A stretch of 64,000 nt of DNA from Bacteroidales bacterium (GTDB lineage Bacteria > Bacteroidota > Bacteroidia > Bacteroidales > TTA-H9). The first letter of the stretch is position 1, and every line of letters starts with the position of its first letter. This document shows, one piece after another, positions 1 to 9,462 of this stretch. Below the pieces are notes generated by a model. It had not been told where the DNA came from. It searched no databases and saw nothing but the letters and a program-made list of their open reading frames with translations. Position numbers and translations under genes: made by a program. The stretch lies in the NCBI GenBank assembly GCA_030656615.1, contig JAUSOY010000075.1:1-64000 (forward strand), given 5' to 3'.

Positions 1-68
1 TTCAAAAATTGCGACATTTTAAAGTGCGAATTATAGGGATTTGTCCTTCATTTGAATGTCGTTTTCGC

Positions 69-97
69 AAGATATCGTAACGGGTTCTTGATATCTT
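69..97. repeat. 8-bp inverted repeat upstream of the yihY-like gene
   Basis: The arms AAGATATC (69-76) and GATATCTT (90-97) are perfect reverse complements around a 13-nt loop. No T-tract follows directly, so a terminator is not supported. It could be an operator or chance in AT-rich DNA. The rest of 1-154 shows no gene and no clear TAnnTTTG box. Confidence 0.3.
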
Positions 98-154
98 TCC
101 GAAAATTTTGAAAAAAATGAATTTTTAGAACCCCCCTAAAAGCATACTAATTTT

Positions 155-1132
155 ATGTCTTTTCTGCGAATCACATTCTTTCGTATCATCATCCATTTAA
201 TAAACTGGGTGTGGCAAAAAATTACAACCATCATTCAATGGTCTAAAAAGGTTGTTCTTCCAGGTTTGGATGGTATGCCGCTGTATGAAGTAATGCGGTT
301 TTTTATCCTTGGCTTAATGAAAGGCCAGCTTACCAGACGGGCCTCTGCCATTGCTTATAACTTTTTCATGGCCATTTTCCCGACCATCATTTTCTTTTTC
401 ACAATCATACCCTTTATTCCTGTAGAAAATTTCCAAGGAAAGTTATTAACCTTGTTACGTGACTTATTACCTACCGGAACCTATTCTACGGTTAATGAAA
501 CACTTACAGACATCATCACCCGACCCAGAAGTGGATTATTATCCATTGGTTTTGTATTAGCTCTTTATTTCAGTACCAATGGTATTGCCAGTATGATGGA
601 TGGATTTAACTCAACAAGACACAGTATTGAAACTCGTTCATGGTTTAAGCAAAGATTAGTAGCTACAATGCTTGTACTTTTATTGAGTCTTATGGTTATT
701 TTTTCAATAGCACTTATAAGCATTGGCGGCTTTACATTCCAGTTTTTACATGACCACGGAATTCTCAATAGCCGGTTTACTTATTATCTTTTGCAATCGG
801 TCAGGTGGTTGACCCTGGTTTCTTTAATATTTTTTGGCACATCCATGATTTATTATTTTGGTCCGGCAAGACAAAATAAATTCCGGTTTTTCTCGGCCGG
901 TTCAACACTTGCTACCTTTCTTATCGTCGCTTCATTAATCGGATTCAATTATTATGTGGCCAATTTTTCGTCCTATAATGCTTTATATGGCAGCATAGGT
1001 ACTTTGTTAATCGTAATGTTGTGGATATATTTTAATTCATTAATATTTTTAATCGGCTTTGAATTAAATGTTAGCATTGGTGAAGCAGGAGCCTTTAATG
1101 AAGAAAGTGAAGCCTTGATGCCGGATGTTTAA
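155..1132 (+). CDS. YihY/virulence factor BrkB family inner-membrane protein
   Basis: This 325-residue polytopic membrane protein belongs to the YihY/BrkB family, once mislabelled as RNase BN. Its true function, possibly transport, is not settled. After a basic N-terminal stretch, residues about 50-85 carry the family region (GQLTRRASAIAYNFFMAIFP) leading into the first membrane helix. Further hydrophobic helices lie near residues 125-145, 165-195, 215-235, 248-268 and 280-300, giving about six. The C-terminus is short and acidic. The start at 155 has no competing upstream ATG in the window. It stands alone, 95 nt before the glycosyltransferase start, and that gene has its own promoter box, so they need not be co-transcribed. 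Confidence 0.9.
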   Translation: MSFLRITFFRIIIHLINWVWQKITTIIQWSKKVVLPGLDGMPLYEVMRFFILGLMKGQLTRRASAIAYNFFMAIFPTIIFFFTIIPFIPVENFQGKLLTLLRDLLPTGTYSTVNETLTDIITRPRSGLLSIGFVLALYFSTNGIASMMDGFNSTRHSIETRSWFKQRLVATMLVLLLSLMVIFSIALISIGGFTFQFLHDHGILNSRFTYYLLQSVRWLTLVSLIFFGTSMIYYFGPARQNKFRFFSAGSTLATFLIVASLIGFNYYVANFSSYNALYGSIGTLLIVMLWIYFNSLIFLIGFELNVSIGEAGAFNEESEALMPDV

Positions 1133-1198
1133 GCATCTTATTTCAGGGGGATTTTGAGCCGTTTACTGAGCTACAACCATAATACTTGTCTTTTTCCG

Positions 1199-1206
1199 TA
1201 CTTTTG
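1199..1206 (+). promoter_or_regulatory. Bacteroidota -7 box (TACTTTTG) for the glycosyltransferase operon
   Basis: TACTTTTG matches TAnnTTTG exactly. It lies 21 nt before the ATG at 1228 and downstream of the alternative start at 1186, so it argues for 1228. The upstream TTG at 1186-1188 is closer than normal for a -33 element. Confidence 0.45.
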
Positions 1207-1227
1207 AATTCCCAATTCTTGTATATT

Positions 1228-2430
1228 ATGAAGACGGTTATGATTGTCGACAATGAAATCCTCAGCGATCCCAGAGTTATGGGAGAAGCGCGCGGATTAT
1301 TCAATGCAGGCATCGAAGTAATTGTATTATGTCCGAATTATGGCAATCGCCCCGCTTTTGAAAAAACTGATGGAATTCAGATAGTCCGCTTTCCTTTTCC
1401 AAAAAAACTTCGGGGCTTATCCTTTGCCATCATGAATTTCATCCCAATCTATGTTTGGTACTGGAGCAGAATTATAAAAAAATTCCTGATTAAGTATAAA
1501 CCAGATATCGTTCATGTTCATGATTTATACATGATTCGTTGCGCATATAAATCCGTCAATACCCTCCATATCCCTATGGTGGCTGATCTTCACGAAAATT
1601 TCCCAGCTGCAATTAGAGAATATGAATGGACGAAAAAATTACCTTACCGTTGGATCGTAAATACCGCATATTGGGAGAAAAATGAAGGAAACCTATTGTC
1701 AAAAGCGGATTATATTGTAACACTCAGCGATAGTTTTGCAGATTATTTATCCACAAAACATCCGTCAATCCGCCGGGAACGATTTATACAGTTTCCAAAT
1801 GTCCCGGATGTCAGAATGTTTGACAAATACTCCGCATCCGCACCTTTGAATGACAACAATCAGGGATTTAACCTTTTCTATTTTGGTGTTATTTCTGCCC
1901 GCCGGGGAATTATAACGACCATTCAAGCGCTTGAATTACTCAGCGATTTACCCGAAATTCGTTTGATACTTACTGGTCCGATTGATAAGGCTGAGCGAAA
2001 TGAATTTGACTTTTGGATGCAAAAACCAGAATTAAAAGACAGAATAATCCATTACCCCTGGAAAGAACTCAAAGAATTACCAGCCCTTGTACATTCTTCA
2101 TCCATTTGCCTTTCTCCCATCGAAAAAAACGAACAACACGAGTCTGGTGTTGCTAATAAAGTCTTTCAATATATGTTATTGGGAAGTCCATTAATCGTTT
2201 CCGACTGTCGCCCTCAAGCTGAAATAGTGACACAATCAGAATGCGGACTGGTTTTTCGTTCAGGTAATGAGGAAGATCTTGCCAGGCAAATTCGAGAATT
2301 ATATAATAATCCGGACATGAGAGAAAAAATGGCAAAAAACGGAACCAAAGCCATTCATGAAAAGTATAATTTAGCCAATAGTATTAAGGTTTTGATTGAT
2401 GCCTACAAAAAACTGAAACCGGAAAGATGA
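1228..2430 (+). CDS. Glycosyltransferase, GT4-like (GT-B fold)
   Basis: This 400-residue glycosyltransferase probably adds a sugar from a nucleotide-activated donor to a surface-glycan precursor on the cytoplasmic face. The N-terminal half shows the acceptor-domain pattern of GT4 enzymes (SDPRVMGEARGL near residue 13, then IVHVHD). The C-terminal donor domain has GVISARRGI and the family loop ESGVANKVFQYMLLGSPLI, whose Glu and Gly/Ser residues typically hold the nucleotide sugar. I chose the ATG at 1228 rather than 1186: the -7 box sits between them and the extra 14 residues have no family match. The stop overlaps the next start by 4 nt (ATGA), indicating translational coupling with the SGNH hydrolase and then the flippase. 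The sugar specificity cannot be read from sequence. Confidence 0.9.
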   Translation: MKTVMIVDNEILSDPRVMGEARGLFNAGIEVIVLCPNYGNRPAFEKTDGIQIVRFPFPKKLRGLSFAIMNFIPIYVWYWSRIIKKFLIKYKPDIVHVHDLYMIRCAYKSVNTLHIPMVADLHENFPAAIREYEWTKKLPYRWIVNTAYWEKNEGNLLSKADYIVTLSDSFADYLSTKHPSIRRERFIQFPNVPDVRMFDKYSASAPLNDNNQGFNLFYFGVISARRGIITTIQALELLSDLPEIRLILTGPIDKAERNEFDFWMQKPELKDRIIHYPWKELKELPALVHSSSICLSPIEKNEQHESGVANKVFQYMLLGSPLIVSDCRPQAEIVTQSECGLVFRSGNEEDLARQIRELYNNPDMREKMAKNGTKAIHEKYNLANSIKVLIDAYKKLKPER

Positions 2431-3137
2431 CTTTAAACAAAATACATATTGTTGTGGCTGGCGATTCTGTTTCGTTAAGAATCAGACCTCCCCGATGCAA
2501 TTCGGATGAAATGACGTATGCCGAACATCTTCAGCATATGATTCCGGAATCACACATAGACCATCTTGGCCATGGCGCTAAATCAATTCGCTATCAGCTA
2601 AGGGATTCCGATGCCTTTTTGCGTTTTTTTCCTGATTATTACATATTGAATTTTGGAATAGTAGATGCAAGTTCCCGCTCTGTTCCGGAATTTATTTTTC
2701 GCTTTATCAATCACATACCAGCTAAAAGGTATTTTATTATTGAATGGAAGAGAAAACTCTTTGGTCTGTTAGAACTAAAATTCCGGAGAAGTCTTGTATT
2801 GCTTAGAGGTCAATCAAGTTGGACCTCCGAATTTGAATTCCGCAAAAAATATGCTGATATAATTGAGCGAATTCAAAAGGAAACATCTTCAAAAATAATT
2901 TGCCTTTCCATCAATCCCACCAACAAACGAGTAGAAGAACAATTGCCCGGTACCACGAAAAAAATTGAAGCGTATAATTTAATTATTCAGGAACTTTGCA
3001 CTAATAATAACTGTCATTATATTGATGCAAAGGCTATTATTACAGAAGAAATGCTACCCGATGGCATTCATTATAACGCAGAAGGCCATCGACGTATCGC
3101 AATAAAAATAGCCGACCTTATTCAAAAAGCCAACTAA
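2427..3137 (+). CDS. SGNH/GDSL-type hydrolase in a glycan operon
   Basis: This 236-residue cytoplasmic-looking protein has no signal peptide. The SGNH nucleophile motif is GDS at residues 12-14 (Ser14), and the catalytic Asp/His pair lies in DGIHYNAEGH near the C-terminus. The middle block reads NFGIVDAS, a G-x-x-D variant of the usual G-x-N-D. It lies between a glycosyltransferase (4-nt overlap) and a flippase (5-nt gap), so a role in adding or removing an acyl group on a glycan precursor is a reasonable inference. The substrate is unknown. A lipase or thioesterase role cannot be excluded, but the context argues for glycan modification. Confidence 0.75.
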   Translation: MTLNKIHIVVAGDSVSLRIRPPRCNSDEMTYAEHLQHMIPESHIDHLGHGAKSIRYQLRDSDAFLRFFPDYYILNFGIVDASSRSVPEFIFRFINHIPAKRYFIIEWKRKLFGLLELKFRRSLVLLRGQSSWTSEFEFRKKYADIIERIQKETSSKIICLSINPTNKRVEEQLPGTTKKIEAYNLIIQELCTNNNCHYIDAKAIITEEMLPDGIHYNAEGHRRIAIKIADLIQKAN

Positions 3138-3142
3138 GGATT

Positions 3143-4651
3143 ATGTTTGCCAAAATCCGTTCAGCAGCAACACAAACGCTGGTATACAGCATAGGTAATC
3201 TTGCAGCCAAGCTTACGGGTTTTATTTTACTACCGCTATACACATCGCATCTCAGTATTGCAGAATACGGAACTCTTGGCCTTCTTGAAACCCTCGGACA
3301 ATTCCTGGCGGCCACACTGGCTATTTCATTACCAACTGCTTTACTTCGTTGGATTTCGACAGAAAAAGATGAAAACAAACGGAAAAGTATTGTTTTTACG
3401 ACACTCATTTCGCTCTTCACTATCCTTGTTCTCTTTAATTCTATAGCCATTCCACTTCGGAATTATTTTTCATTACTCCTTTTCGAACGCACTGATTTTG
3501 GATTATATATCAGCCTGCTTTTTCTAAGCATGTCGTTTGATGTTTTAAACCTGGTTGTTCTTAACCTGATACGTTTTCATGAAAAACCCGGCCTGTATAT
3601 TATTATAAATACTGTTAAACTTGCCCTTATTTTAGGTCTTAACATCTATTTTATTGCAGGTCTCGGAATGGGTGTCGAAGGTGTAATTCTTGGGCAGCTT
3701 ATTGGGTCTGTAGCACTAAATGTGATAAGCATGGTTTTTTTATTCCGGAATATGCTGCCACGTTTCAACCGCACTGCCTTTAAAGAAATGATTCGCTATG
3801 GCTTCCCGCTAATTTTTACAAATGTTTCAGCTCTTATTTTAGCATTAGGCGATCGGTTCATCATTGAAGAATTTTTAGGCCTTGATGACCTTGGGCTTTA
3901 TACAATGGGTTATCGTATTGCCGGATTTATAAATGTATTTATCCTTCAATCATTTCAACTCGGATTTTTACCCATTGCCTATAAAATGTTTGAAGAAAAA
4001 GACGCCCGGCGTTTTTTTAGCAAGGTGCTGACCTATTTTGTTCTTTTACTACTGATTGCTGCACTATTTCTTTCCCTATTTGCACGGGAAGCCATTATGC
4101 TCTTCTCCCCAAATAATCACTCCTATTGGGCAGCATATGCTGTTGTACCCCTCATTTCTCTCAGTTTTGTATTTAAGGGCATGCAATATTATTTCTCTCT
4201 GGGCCTTCATTATGCAAAACAAACTGGTTACAATGCAATGATTGTAATGGTAAGTGCGGTAGTGAGCCTTGGATTGAACTTTTTATTAATACCGAGAATT
4301 GGAATTATCGGATCGGCCATATCAATTAATATAGCTACCATTGTTATGATGGTTTTGTATTATCATTATTCCCAGAAGTTTTATAAAATCAGTTTCGAAA
4401 TAAAACGCATGGGCATGTTATTTCTAATATCAGGGGTTTTGTTCTTTATCGCAATGATTATCCCTGAAATGGGCTTCTGGCTTGGAATTATCGTAAAGTT
4501 GATATTGTTTTCTACCTTTCCGGTTTTGCTGTGGTTTTCCGGTTTTCTTGAAACCGATGAGAAAAAAAGACTATCTCTATTTTGGCTTCAATGGCGCAAC
4601 CCGGTGCATTGGGCAAGCAACTTCCGTGAACTGATTAACCGGAAATCCTGA
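3143..4651 (+). CDS. Wzx-type polysaccharide flippase (MOP superfamily)
   Basis: This 502-residue integral membrane protein has about 12-14 predicted helices, the usual size and hydropathy of Wzx/RfbX flippases. These move undecaprenyl-linked oligosaccharides across the inner membrane. The N-terminus carries the family pattern of a short amphipathic stretch, then YSIGNLAAKLTGFILLPLYT and SIAEYGTLGLLET. It is the last gene of a three-gene run (glycosyltransferase, SGNH hydrolase, flippase) with only 5 nt between it and the hydrolase. The downstream dehydrogenase has its own promoter. A second flippase lies at 44570-45844, so the window encodes two separate surface-glycan export routes. Confidence 0.9.
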   Translation: MFAKIRSAATQTLVYSIGNLAAKLTGFILLPLYTSHLSIAEYGTLGLLETLGQFLAATLAISLPTALLRWISTEKDENKRKSIVFTTLISLFTILVLFNSIAIPLRNYFSLLLFERTDFGLYISLLFLSMSFDVLNLVVLNLIRFHEKPGLYIIINTVKLALILGLNIYFIAGLGMGVEGVILGQLIGSVALNVISMVFLFRNMLPRFNRTAFKEMIRYGFPLIFTNVSALILALGDRFIIEEFLGLDDLGLYTMGYRIAGFINVFILQSFQLGFLPIAYKMFEEKDARRFFSKVLTYFVLLLLIAALFLSLFAREAIMLFSPNNHSYWAAYAVVPLISLSFVFKGMQYYFSLGLHYAKQTGYNAMIVMVSAVVSLGLNFLLIPRIGIIGSAISINIATIVMMVLYYHYSQKFYKISFEIKRMGMLFLISGVLFFIAMIIPEMGFWLGIIVKLILFSTFPVLLWFSGFLETDEKKRLSLFWLQWRNPVHWASNFRELINRKS

Positions 4652-4652
4652 T

Positions 4653-4680
4653 TTGCCTTCCTAAATAAGCCCTATCTTTG
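4653..4680 (+). promoter_or_regulatory. Promoter (TTTG / TATCTTTG) of the gpsA-like gene
   Basis: A -33 TTTG at 4653-4656 is followed after 16 nt by TATCTTTG at 4673-4680, an exact -7 box. The implied transcription start is only a few nt before the ATG at 4693, giving a very short leader. That rules out the longer TTG start at 4678. Confidence 0.6.
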
Positions 4681-4692
4681 CATTTTATTATC

Positions 4693-5673
4693 ATGGAAAA
4701 GGAACTTAAAAATGTTGTAATCGCTGGTGCCGGTGCTATTGGAACAGCGCTTGCTCAAGCGATGGCTGTTGATAGCCGTCTCAATATTCAATTATTATCC
4801 ATTGAGGAAAATGTTATAGAGACCATCAATTCTGAAGGAGTTAATTCAAAGTATTTTCCAGCTTTTAAACTTAATCCCGGAATTCGTGCTACCTCCGATA
4901 AAAACATTCTACAGACTGCACACATTGTATTTCTCGCATTACCCTCCGTGGCGGTCATTGGTTTTATTGAAGAGAACATTGATCAGTTTTCTTCTTCGGT
5001 AATTCTGGTAAATCTTGCTAAAGGCTTTAGCCCAACGCATACCACTATAGCTGAACAAATGATTTCTTCTTTCCCGTTTGCATCTGCCACTATGAAAGGA
5101 CCTACATTTGCCCGCGAACTTATCAATGGCAGTCCTACAGCATTTACTGTAGGAAGCAACTCAGAGCGTGTTTATCATAAGATAGAATTGTTATTTAAAA
5201 ATACCGTAATCTACCTCGATTTCACAAAAGATGTGAAAGGTGTTGAGCTTCTGAGTATCCTTAAAAATATTTACGCTATTGCTATCGGCATTGTGGATGC
5301 GCATTTTAATTCAGCTAATCTTCGGTTTTTGGTACTGACCAAAGCTTTTTATGAAATGCGTTCCATCCTGATTGAATATGGCGGACGCAAACCAAGCATG
5401 TTTAAATACTGTGGTTTCGGTGATTTCGGACTGACCGCCCTGAATGATCTGTCGCGCAACCGGACACTTGGATTGCTGATTGGCAAAGGATTCTTTACAG
5501 ATACCCTTTCAGAAAAAGTTTTGTTGGAAGGCCGGGTGGCCGTTAATATTTTTTGTGAAGAAATATTGAAAGACAATTCCGATCAATACCCCATTATGTC
5601 AGAAATGTATAAGGTCTTCAATCAATCGTACGATGTAACTGGCTTTGTTAACCGGATTTTGAGTAAAGATTAA
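4693..5673 (+). CDS. gpsA: NAD(P)H-dependent glycerol-3-phosphate dehydrogenase-like protein
   Basis: This 326-residue protein has a Rossmann N-terminus (VIAGAGAIGTALAQ) followed by GpsA family blocks: NLAKGF (nucleotide and substrate side), GPTFAREL, the catalytic Lys in LKNIYAIAIG, and FGDFGLT with the SRNRTLG phosphate-binding stretch. The GpsA reaction makes sn-glycerol-3-phosphate from dihydroxyacetone phosphate for phospholipids. The sequence is noticeably divergent: the usual DNAKAA block reads SANLRF. It could be a second GpsA paralogue serving glycan or teichoic-like glycerol-phosphate synthesis, given the neighbouring flippase and glycosyltransferases. The start is ATG 4693, just after the promoter box. 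Its last 26 nt overlap the 3' end of the converging glycosyltransferase gene. Confidence 0.8.
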   Translation: MEKELKNVVIAGAGAIGTALAQAMAVDSRLNIQLLSIEENVIETINSEGVNSKYFPAFKLNPGIRATSDKNILQTAHIVFLALPSVAVIGFIEENIDQFSSSVILVNLAKGFSPTHTTIAEQMISSFPFASATMKGPTFARELINGSPTAFTVGSNSERVYHKIELLFKNTVIYLDFTKDVKGVELLSILKNIYAIAIGIVDAHFNSANLRFLVLTKAFYEMRSILIEYGGRKPSMFKYCGFGDFGLTALNDLSRNRTLGLLIGKGFFTDTLSEKVLLEGRVAVNIFCEEILKDNSDQYPIMSEMYKVFNQSYDVTGFVNRILSKD

Positions 5674-6955
5674 TAATTTCCACCAGTTGGCCAGTCAGTG
5701 CTTCCCGGGAGTACTTTTCAATATCACCGGTAGGTGCAAACTCCCAATTCCCTGATTGCCAAACGTCATACCAGATTGAAAGGTATTGAGTTACAGACTC
5801 CATATTATTATAGTCGAACATTTCACCACTTCCGGTTTCCCTAAGGATGGCTGAGGCGTCGCCATTAACCGGGCCAATTCCCAGTATAGGTCGTTGCGCC
5901 GCAATATATTCAAATAATTTACCGGTTAGAATTCCGGCATTATCTTCAATATCAGGAATTATTAAAAGAAGAACTTCAGATTTTTGCATTTTAATTACGA
6001 CATCCTGATGTGACATATAAGGCACGAAACGGAAATTCGAAGCGATATCACTCTTTAAAATCCACTGATGTAAAGCAGGTGATAACTTACCACACACTTC
6101 AATCTGCCAATTCGTACGACCCGAATCACGCAAACGTATTAATGAATTAACTAATACATCCAAAGGATAATCATCAGAAATAGTACCGGTATAAACAATT
6201 CGAAAAACGTCGGTTATAATATGCTCAACAACCGGGAAATCAGACCGATCGTATCCATTAGCCAGTACATGAATTTTTGAGGCTTCTACTTCATCAGTTT
6301 TTGCAGAAAAAAGCCGTTTCAAACTATCGCTCACCACGAGAATGGCATCGGCCATTTCGATGACGCTTTTTTCATACTTTTTGTCGAGCCACAGAGCCGG
6401 TTTTGTATGATACAGCTGTCGATAATAATAAATATCTGTCCAGGGATCGCGCAAATCAGCAATCCATGGGATACCAGTCTTCTTGCAAAGGCGAAGCCCC
6501 GCCAATTGTGTACTGTGTGGAGGACTGCTGGTTATTATGGCATCGATGTTTTCAGTAGAAATTACTTTCAATGCAGCCTTAATGAGGTATCGATTCCAAC
6601 CTGCTCTGGGATCTGGAATAAAAAAATTCCCACGAATGAACCGGGAAACCCGAGAAAGAAAACCCGGATTACTCTCGTTAGCAAAACCCGAATGGGGTAG
6701 CTCTTTTTTCTTTGTCAATCGCTCATAAATTCCAAATGGCTCAAGCGTTGAAGTTTTGATTATCCGAATATCATTTGGAATCTCAGACAAGAGGCTGGTA
6801 TCCATCACAGGATACGATGCTTTAGCAGGATCAACGGTTATAACTATTGGTTCAATACCATATTGCTTCAGATACTTTACAAACTTCAATGAACGCTGTA
6901 CACCAGGGCCTCCACAGGGAGGCCAGTAATAGCTTATGTATAGCACTTTTTTCAT
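5648..6955 (-). CDS. Glycosyltransferase family 4 protein
   Basis: This 435-residue GT-B glycosyltransferase begins with the pattern common in Bacteroidota GT4 proteins (YISYYWPPCGGPGVQR, residues 6-21). An IDAIITSSPPHST stretch follows near residue 135, then IADLRDPW near 165. The C-terminal donor domain has GTISDDYPLD and the acidic loop NAGILTGKLFEYIAAQRPIL. It would act on a surface polysaccharide or lipid-linked sugar in the cytoplasm. It is transcribed toward gpsA and overlaps it tail-to-tail by 26 nt. YfhO ends 71 nt before its start on the same strand, so YfhO and this gene may share a transcript. Confidence 0.9.
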   Translation of the reverse strand: MKKVLYISYYWPPCGGPGVQRSLKFVKYLKQYGIEPIVITVDPAKASYPVMDTSLLSEIPNDIRIIKTSTLEPFGIYERLTKKKELPHSGFANESNPGFLSRVSRFIRGNFFIPDPRAGWNRYLIKAALKVISTENIDAIITSSPPHSTQLAGLRLCKKTGIPWIADLRDPWTDIYYYRQLYHTKPALWLDKKYEKSVIEMADAILVVSDSLKRLFSAKTDEVEASKIHVLANGYDRSDFPVVEHIITDVFRIVYTGTISDDYPLDVLVNSLIRLRDSGRTNWQIEVCGKLSPALHQWILKSDIASNFRFVPYMSHQDVVIKMQKSEVLLLIIPDIEDNAGILTGKLFEYIAAQRPILGIGPVNGDASAILRETGSGEMFDYNNMESVTQYLSIWYDVWQSGNWEFAPTGDIEKYSREALTGQLVEIINLYSKSG

Positions 6956-7026
6956 TTCAATGAAGTTATTTTATCAATATAAACACAATAAAAGCAGCCA
7001 GATACTTACTGGGATGATGATAAAAT

Positions 7027-9462
7027 TCAAGAATTTTTTAGATTCTTTCTTACTTCTGAAAGTACAATACCTACCAGAAGAAAAAGCAGCAAAAGAGAAC
7101 CGGCCAGTGATATCTTTTCACCGGTGTAGTACGAATTGGGTCTGAACTTAAATTCGATTTTGTGGGTGCCTTCTGGTATGACCATAGCACGAAGGACATA
7201 ATTGGCCCTGAAATGCGGTACAGGTTTTCCGTCAATAAATGCCTCCCATCCTTTGTCGTAGAAAATTTCGGAAAATACAGCCAACTGAGGATGAGTAGTA
7301 ATACTTTGATATACAAGTTCATTGGGTTGATACTTTACCAAAGCAATTTGTGCTGATGAATCTATAACAGGTTCAAATCCATTTAAATTTTCAGCGAAAC
7401 GCTTGTCAATAATGGCAACTTCGGCCGGTTTGAAACTATCCATGGCCTGCATTTCCTGATCGGCATTATCAACCAACTTATATGACTCTACAAACCATGC
7501 GTTTCCTAAAGCTTGCATATTTACCTGAGCGGCTGGCTGTTTTTCCGGGCCTTTTAAAATAAAGTATTTGGTATTGAGCATATTCAATACCTGCATATTG
7601 TTTTTTGTGATTTGATATTCGATCAATTCCTGATAGCGTTCAAGTTTGGCGCCATGATAACCTCCGATGGATTTATGAAAATACGAGGTTGACGCATCAT
7701 TGAATGTACTTACTGTGGTATTAAACACACGATAATTTGGATCAATATCTTTCATTATAAGAATGTCGGCATTGCTTGGTTTGAAAGGATTTTTAACGAG
7801 GCTTGAACGTTCGAAACTATCTTCATTCACATAGCGTCGGTTAACCGTATACATATCTGCAACAATTAATATGGCCAAACCACCAACGACAAAATACTTA
7901 TTGAAACCAAAACGCAGGAATGACCATAACAATGTAGATGCGATGGCGATATAAAGAAACGAACGAATAGCATCCATCTTGAAAATACTAATACGGGCTG
8001 TTGATAAACCTTCCTTAAAAGCATTTAATTGTGCCACATCGTTTCCTTTTGTCTGAAGATCAGCCAACCACTGAACCTCGCTTGCCGTTATAAAATTAAA
8101 AAACGTTGTAGGCGTGATGTAAAACAAAAACGAAACACCTGCAGTAAGTCCGAGAGCCACATAAAATCCTATCATTTTTTTTGCTGAAGGTGGATTTTGC
8201 ATGATTTCTTTCAAGCCCAGAAAAGCTAAAAAGGGAATACAAAACTCCGCAATAACGAGAGTCATCGATACCGCTCTGAATTTATTATAACCGGGAATGA
8301 AATCCATAAAGAAATCGGTAAGTGGCATAAAATTCTTACCCCAGGCCAGCATGATCGAAAGAATTGTTGCGCCAAACAGTGCCCACTTAAGAGAAGACTT
8401 TACGTAGAACATGGCTGCAATGAAAAGAAACATTATAATGGCCCCGGCATATACGGGTCCTGAGGTGCCTGGTTGATCGCCCCAGTAATGATTTTGTTGA
8501 GAAACAATTTCCCTCAAATTGGGATTAACATCTTTAAGCGCATCTGGAGAATTGCCCAGTGCAGCTGTTCCACCACCCTTGGCATTGGGAATAAGCAAAC
8601 TCCATGATTCACCCACACCATAACTCCATTGTGTTGCATATTCTTTATCCAGTCCACTGGTTTCTATATGCTTATCAATGGTAAGTTCTGATTTACCCCG
8701 AATGGTTTCTTTACCATATTCCCAGGTGCTCCACAAATTTGTAATATTTGGAAGAATGGCAAGAAAGGCCGAAAGAACGAGAATTCCGGAAGCCTTAAAA
8801 AAATATGGCAATGCCTTTTCTTTTATGGCATCTGCACATTGTGCTGCAGCGATAAAGGCGATAATTATTGCAAGATAATATGTGATTTGCAAGTGATTGG
8901 CAAACATTTGCAGCGAGAGGAACAAGGCAGTAATTATTCCGCCCAGCAATAATTTCCCACGATAAGTAAGAATAATTCCAGCTACTACCGGAGCCATATA
9001 AGCAATGGCATGAGCCTTTGAATTATGCCCCGCCTCAAGTATAATAAAAAAATATGATGAAAGTCCAAATGCAAATGCACCAGCTGCGGCCAGCCATGGA
9101 TTTAATCCGAGTACCAGTAACAGTATAAAAAAACCTGCAAAATACAGAAATACATAGTCGGCAGGTCTTGGAAGACCCAGACGAAATACTTTGTCGACCC
9201 AGCGCATCAGATTGGCATGATACACAACAGAAATCTGAAATGCCGGCATACCACTGAACATTGAACCGGTCCATAATGCTTCATTTCCTGTTTCTTCCCG
9301 GTAATCCTGTATCTCTTTGGCCATTCCCTTAAAATGAGTGATATCGCCCTGGCGCAGGCTCTTTCCTTCGAGTAAGGGACTAAAATAGAATACAGTAATC
9401 AAAAGAAAAACAGCCAGAGCGGCTATGTAAGGGGCAATCTTACCAAAAGGAATCTTGTTCAT
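7027..9462 (-). CDS. YfhO family membrane protein
   Basis: This 811-residue polytopic protein is of the YfhO family, which is related in fold to GT-C glycosyltransferases and linked in Firmicutes to glycosylation of cell-surface polymers. It has an N-terminal helix, an early periplasmic loop with RQGDITHFKGMAKE (the acidic residue after helix 1 is where GT-C enzymes place a catalytic Asp), about a dozen further helices to residue 560, a soluble domain about 570-770, and a last helix at 780-800. The position of the acidic loop supports a lipid-linked sugar transferase role, but the substrate is unknown. It lies between DUF4834 and a GT4 gene on the same strand. The 169-nt gap upstream holds no clear promoter box. 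Confidence 0.85.
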   Translation of the reverse strand: MNKIPFGKIAPYIAALAVFLLITVFYFSPLLEGKSLRQGDITHFKGMAKEIQDYREETGNEALWTGSMFSGMPAFQISVVYHANLMRWVDKVFRLGLPRPADYVFLYFAGFFILLLVLGLNPWLAAAGAFAFGLSSYFFIILEAGHNSKAHAIAYMAPVVAGIILTYRGKLLLGGIITALFLSLQMFANHLQITYYLAIIIAFIAAAQCADAIKEKALPYFFKASGILVLSAFLAILPNITNLWSTWEYGKETIRGKSELTIDKHIETSGLDKEYATQWSYGVGESWSLLIPNAKGGGTAALGNSPDALKDVNPNLREIVSQQNHYWGDQPGTSGPVYAGAIIMFLFIAAMFYVKSSLKWALFGATILSIMLAWGKNFMPLTDFFMDFIPGYNKFRAVSMTLVIAEFCIPFLAFLGLKEIMQNPPSAKKMIGFYVALGLTAGVSFLFYITPTTFFNFITASEVQWLADLQTKGNDVAQLNAFKEGLSTARISIFKMDAIRSFLYIAIASTLLWSFLRFGFNKYFVVGGLAILIVADMYTVNRRYVNEDSFERSSLVKNPFKPSNADILIMKDIDPNYRVFNTTVSTFNDASTSYFHKSIGGYHGAKLERYQELIEYQITKNNMQVLNMLNTKYFILKGPEKQPAAQVNMQALGNAWFVESYKLVDNADQEMQAMDSFKPAEVAIIDKRFAENLNGFEPVIDSSAQIALVKYQPNELVYQSITTHPQLAVFSEIFYDKGWEAFIDGKPVPHFRANYVLRAMVIPEGTHKIEFKFRPNSYYTGEKISLAGSLLLLFLLVGIVLSEVRKNLKNS

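Noticed and set aside
1-154. 3' end of a preceding gene
   Set aside because: No open frame on either strand reaches the window edge with convincing coding composition.
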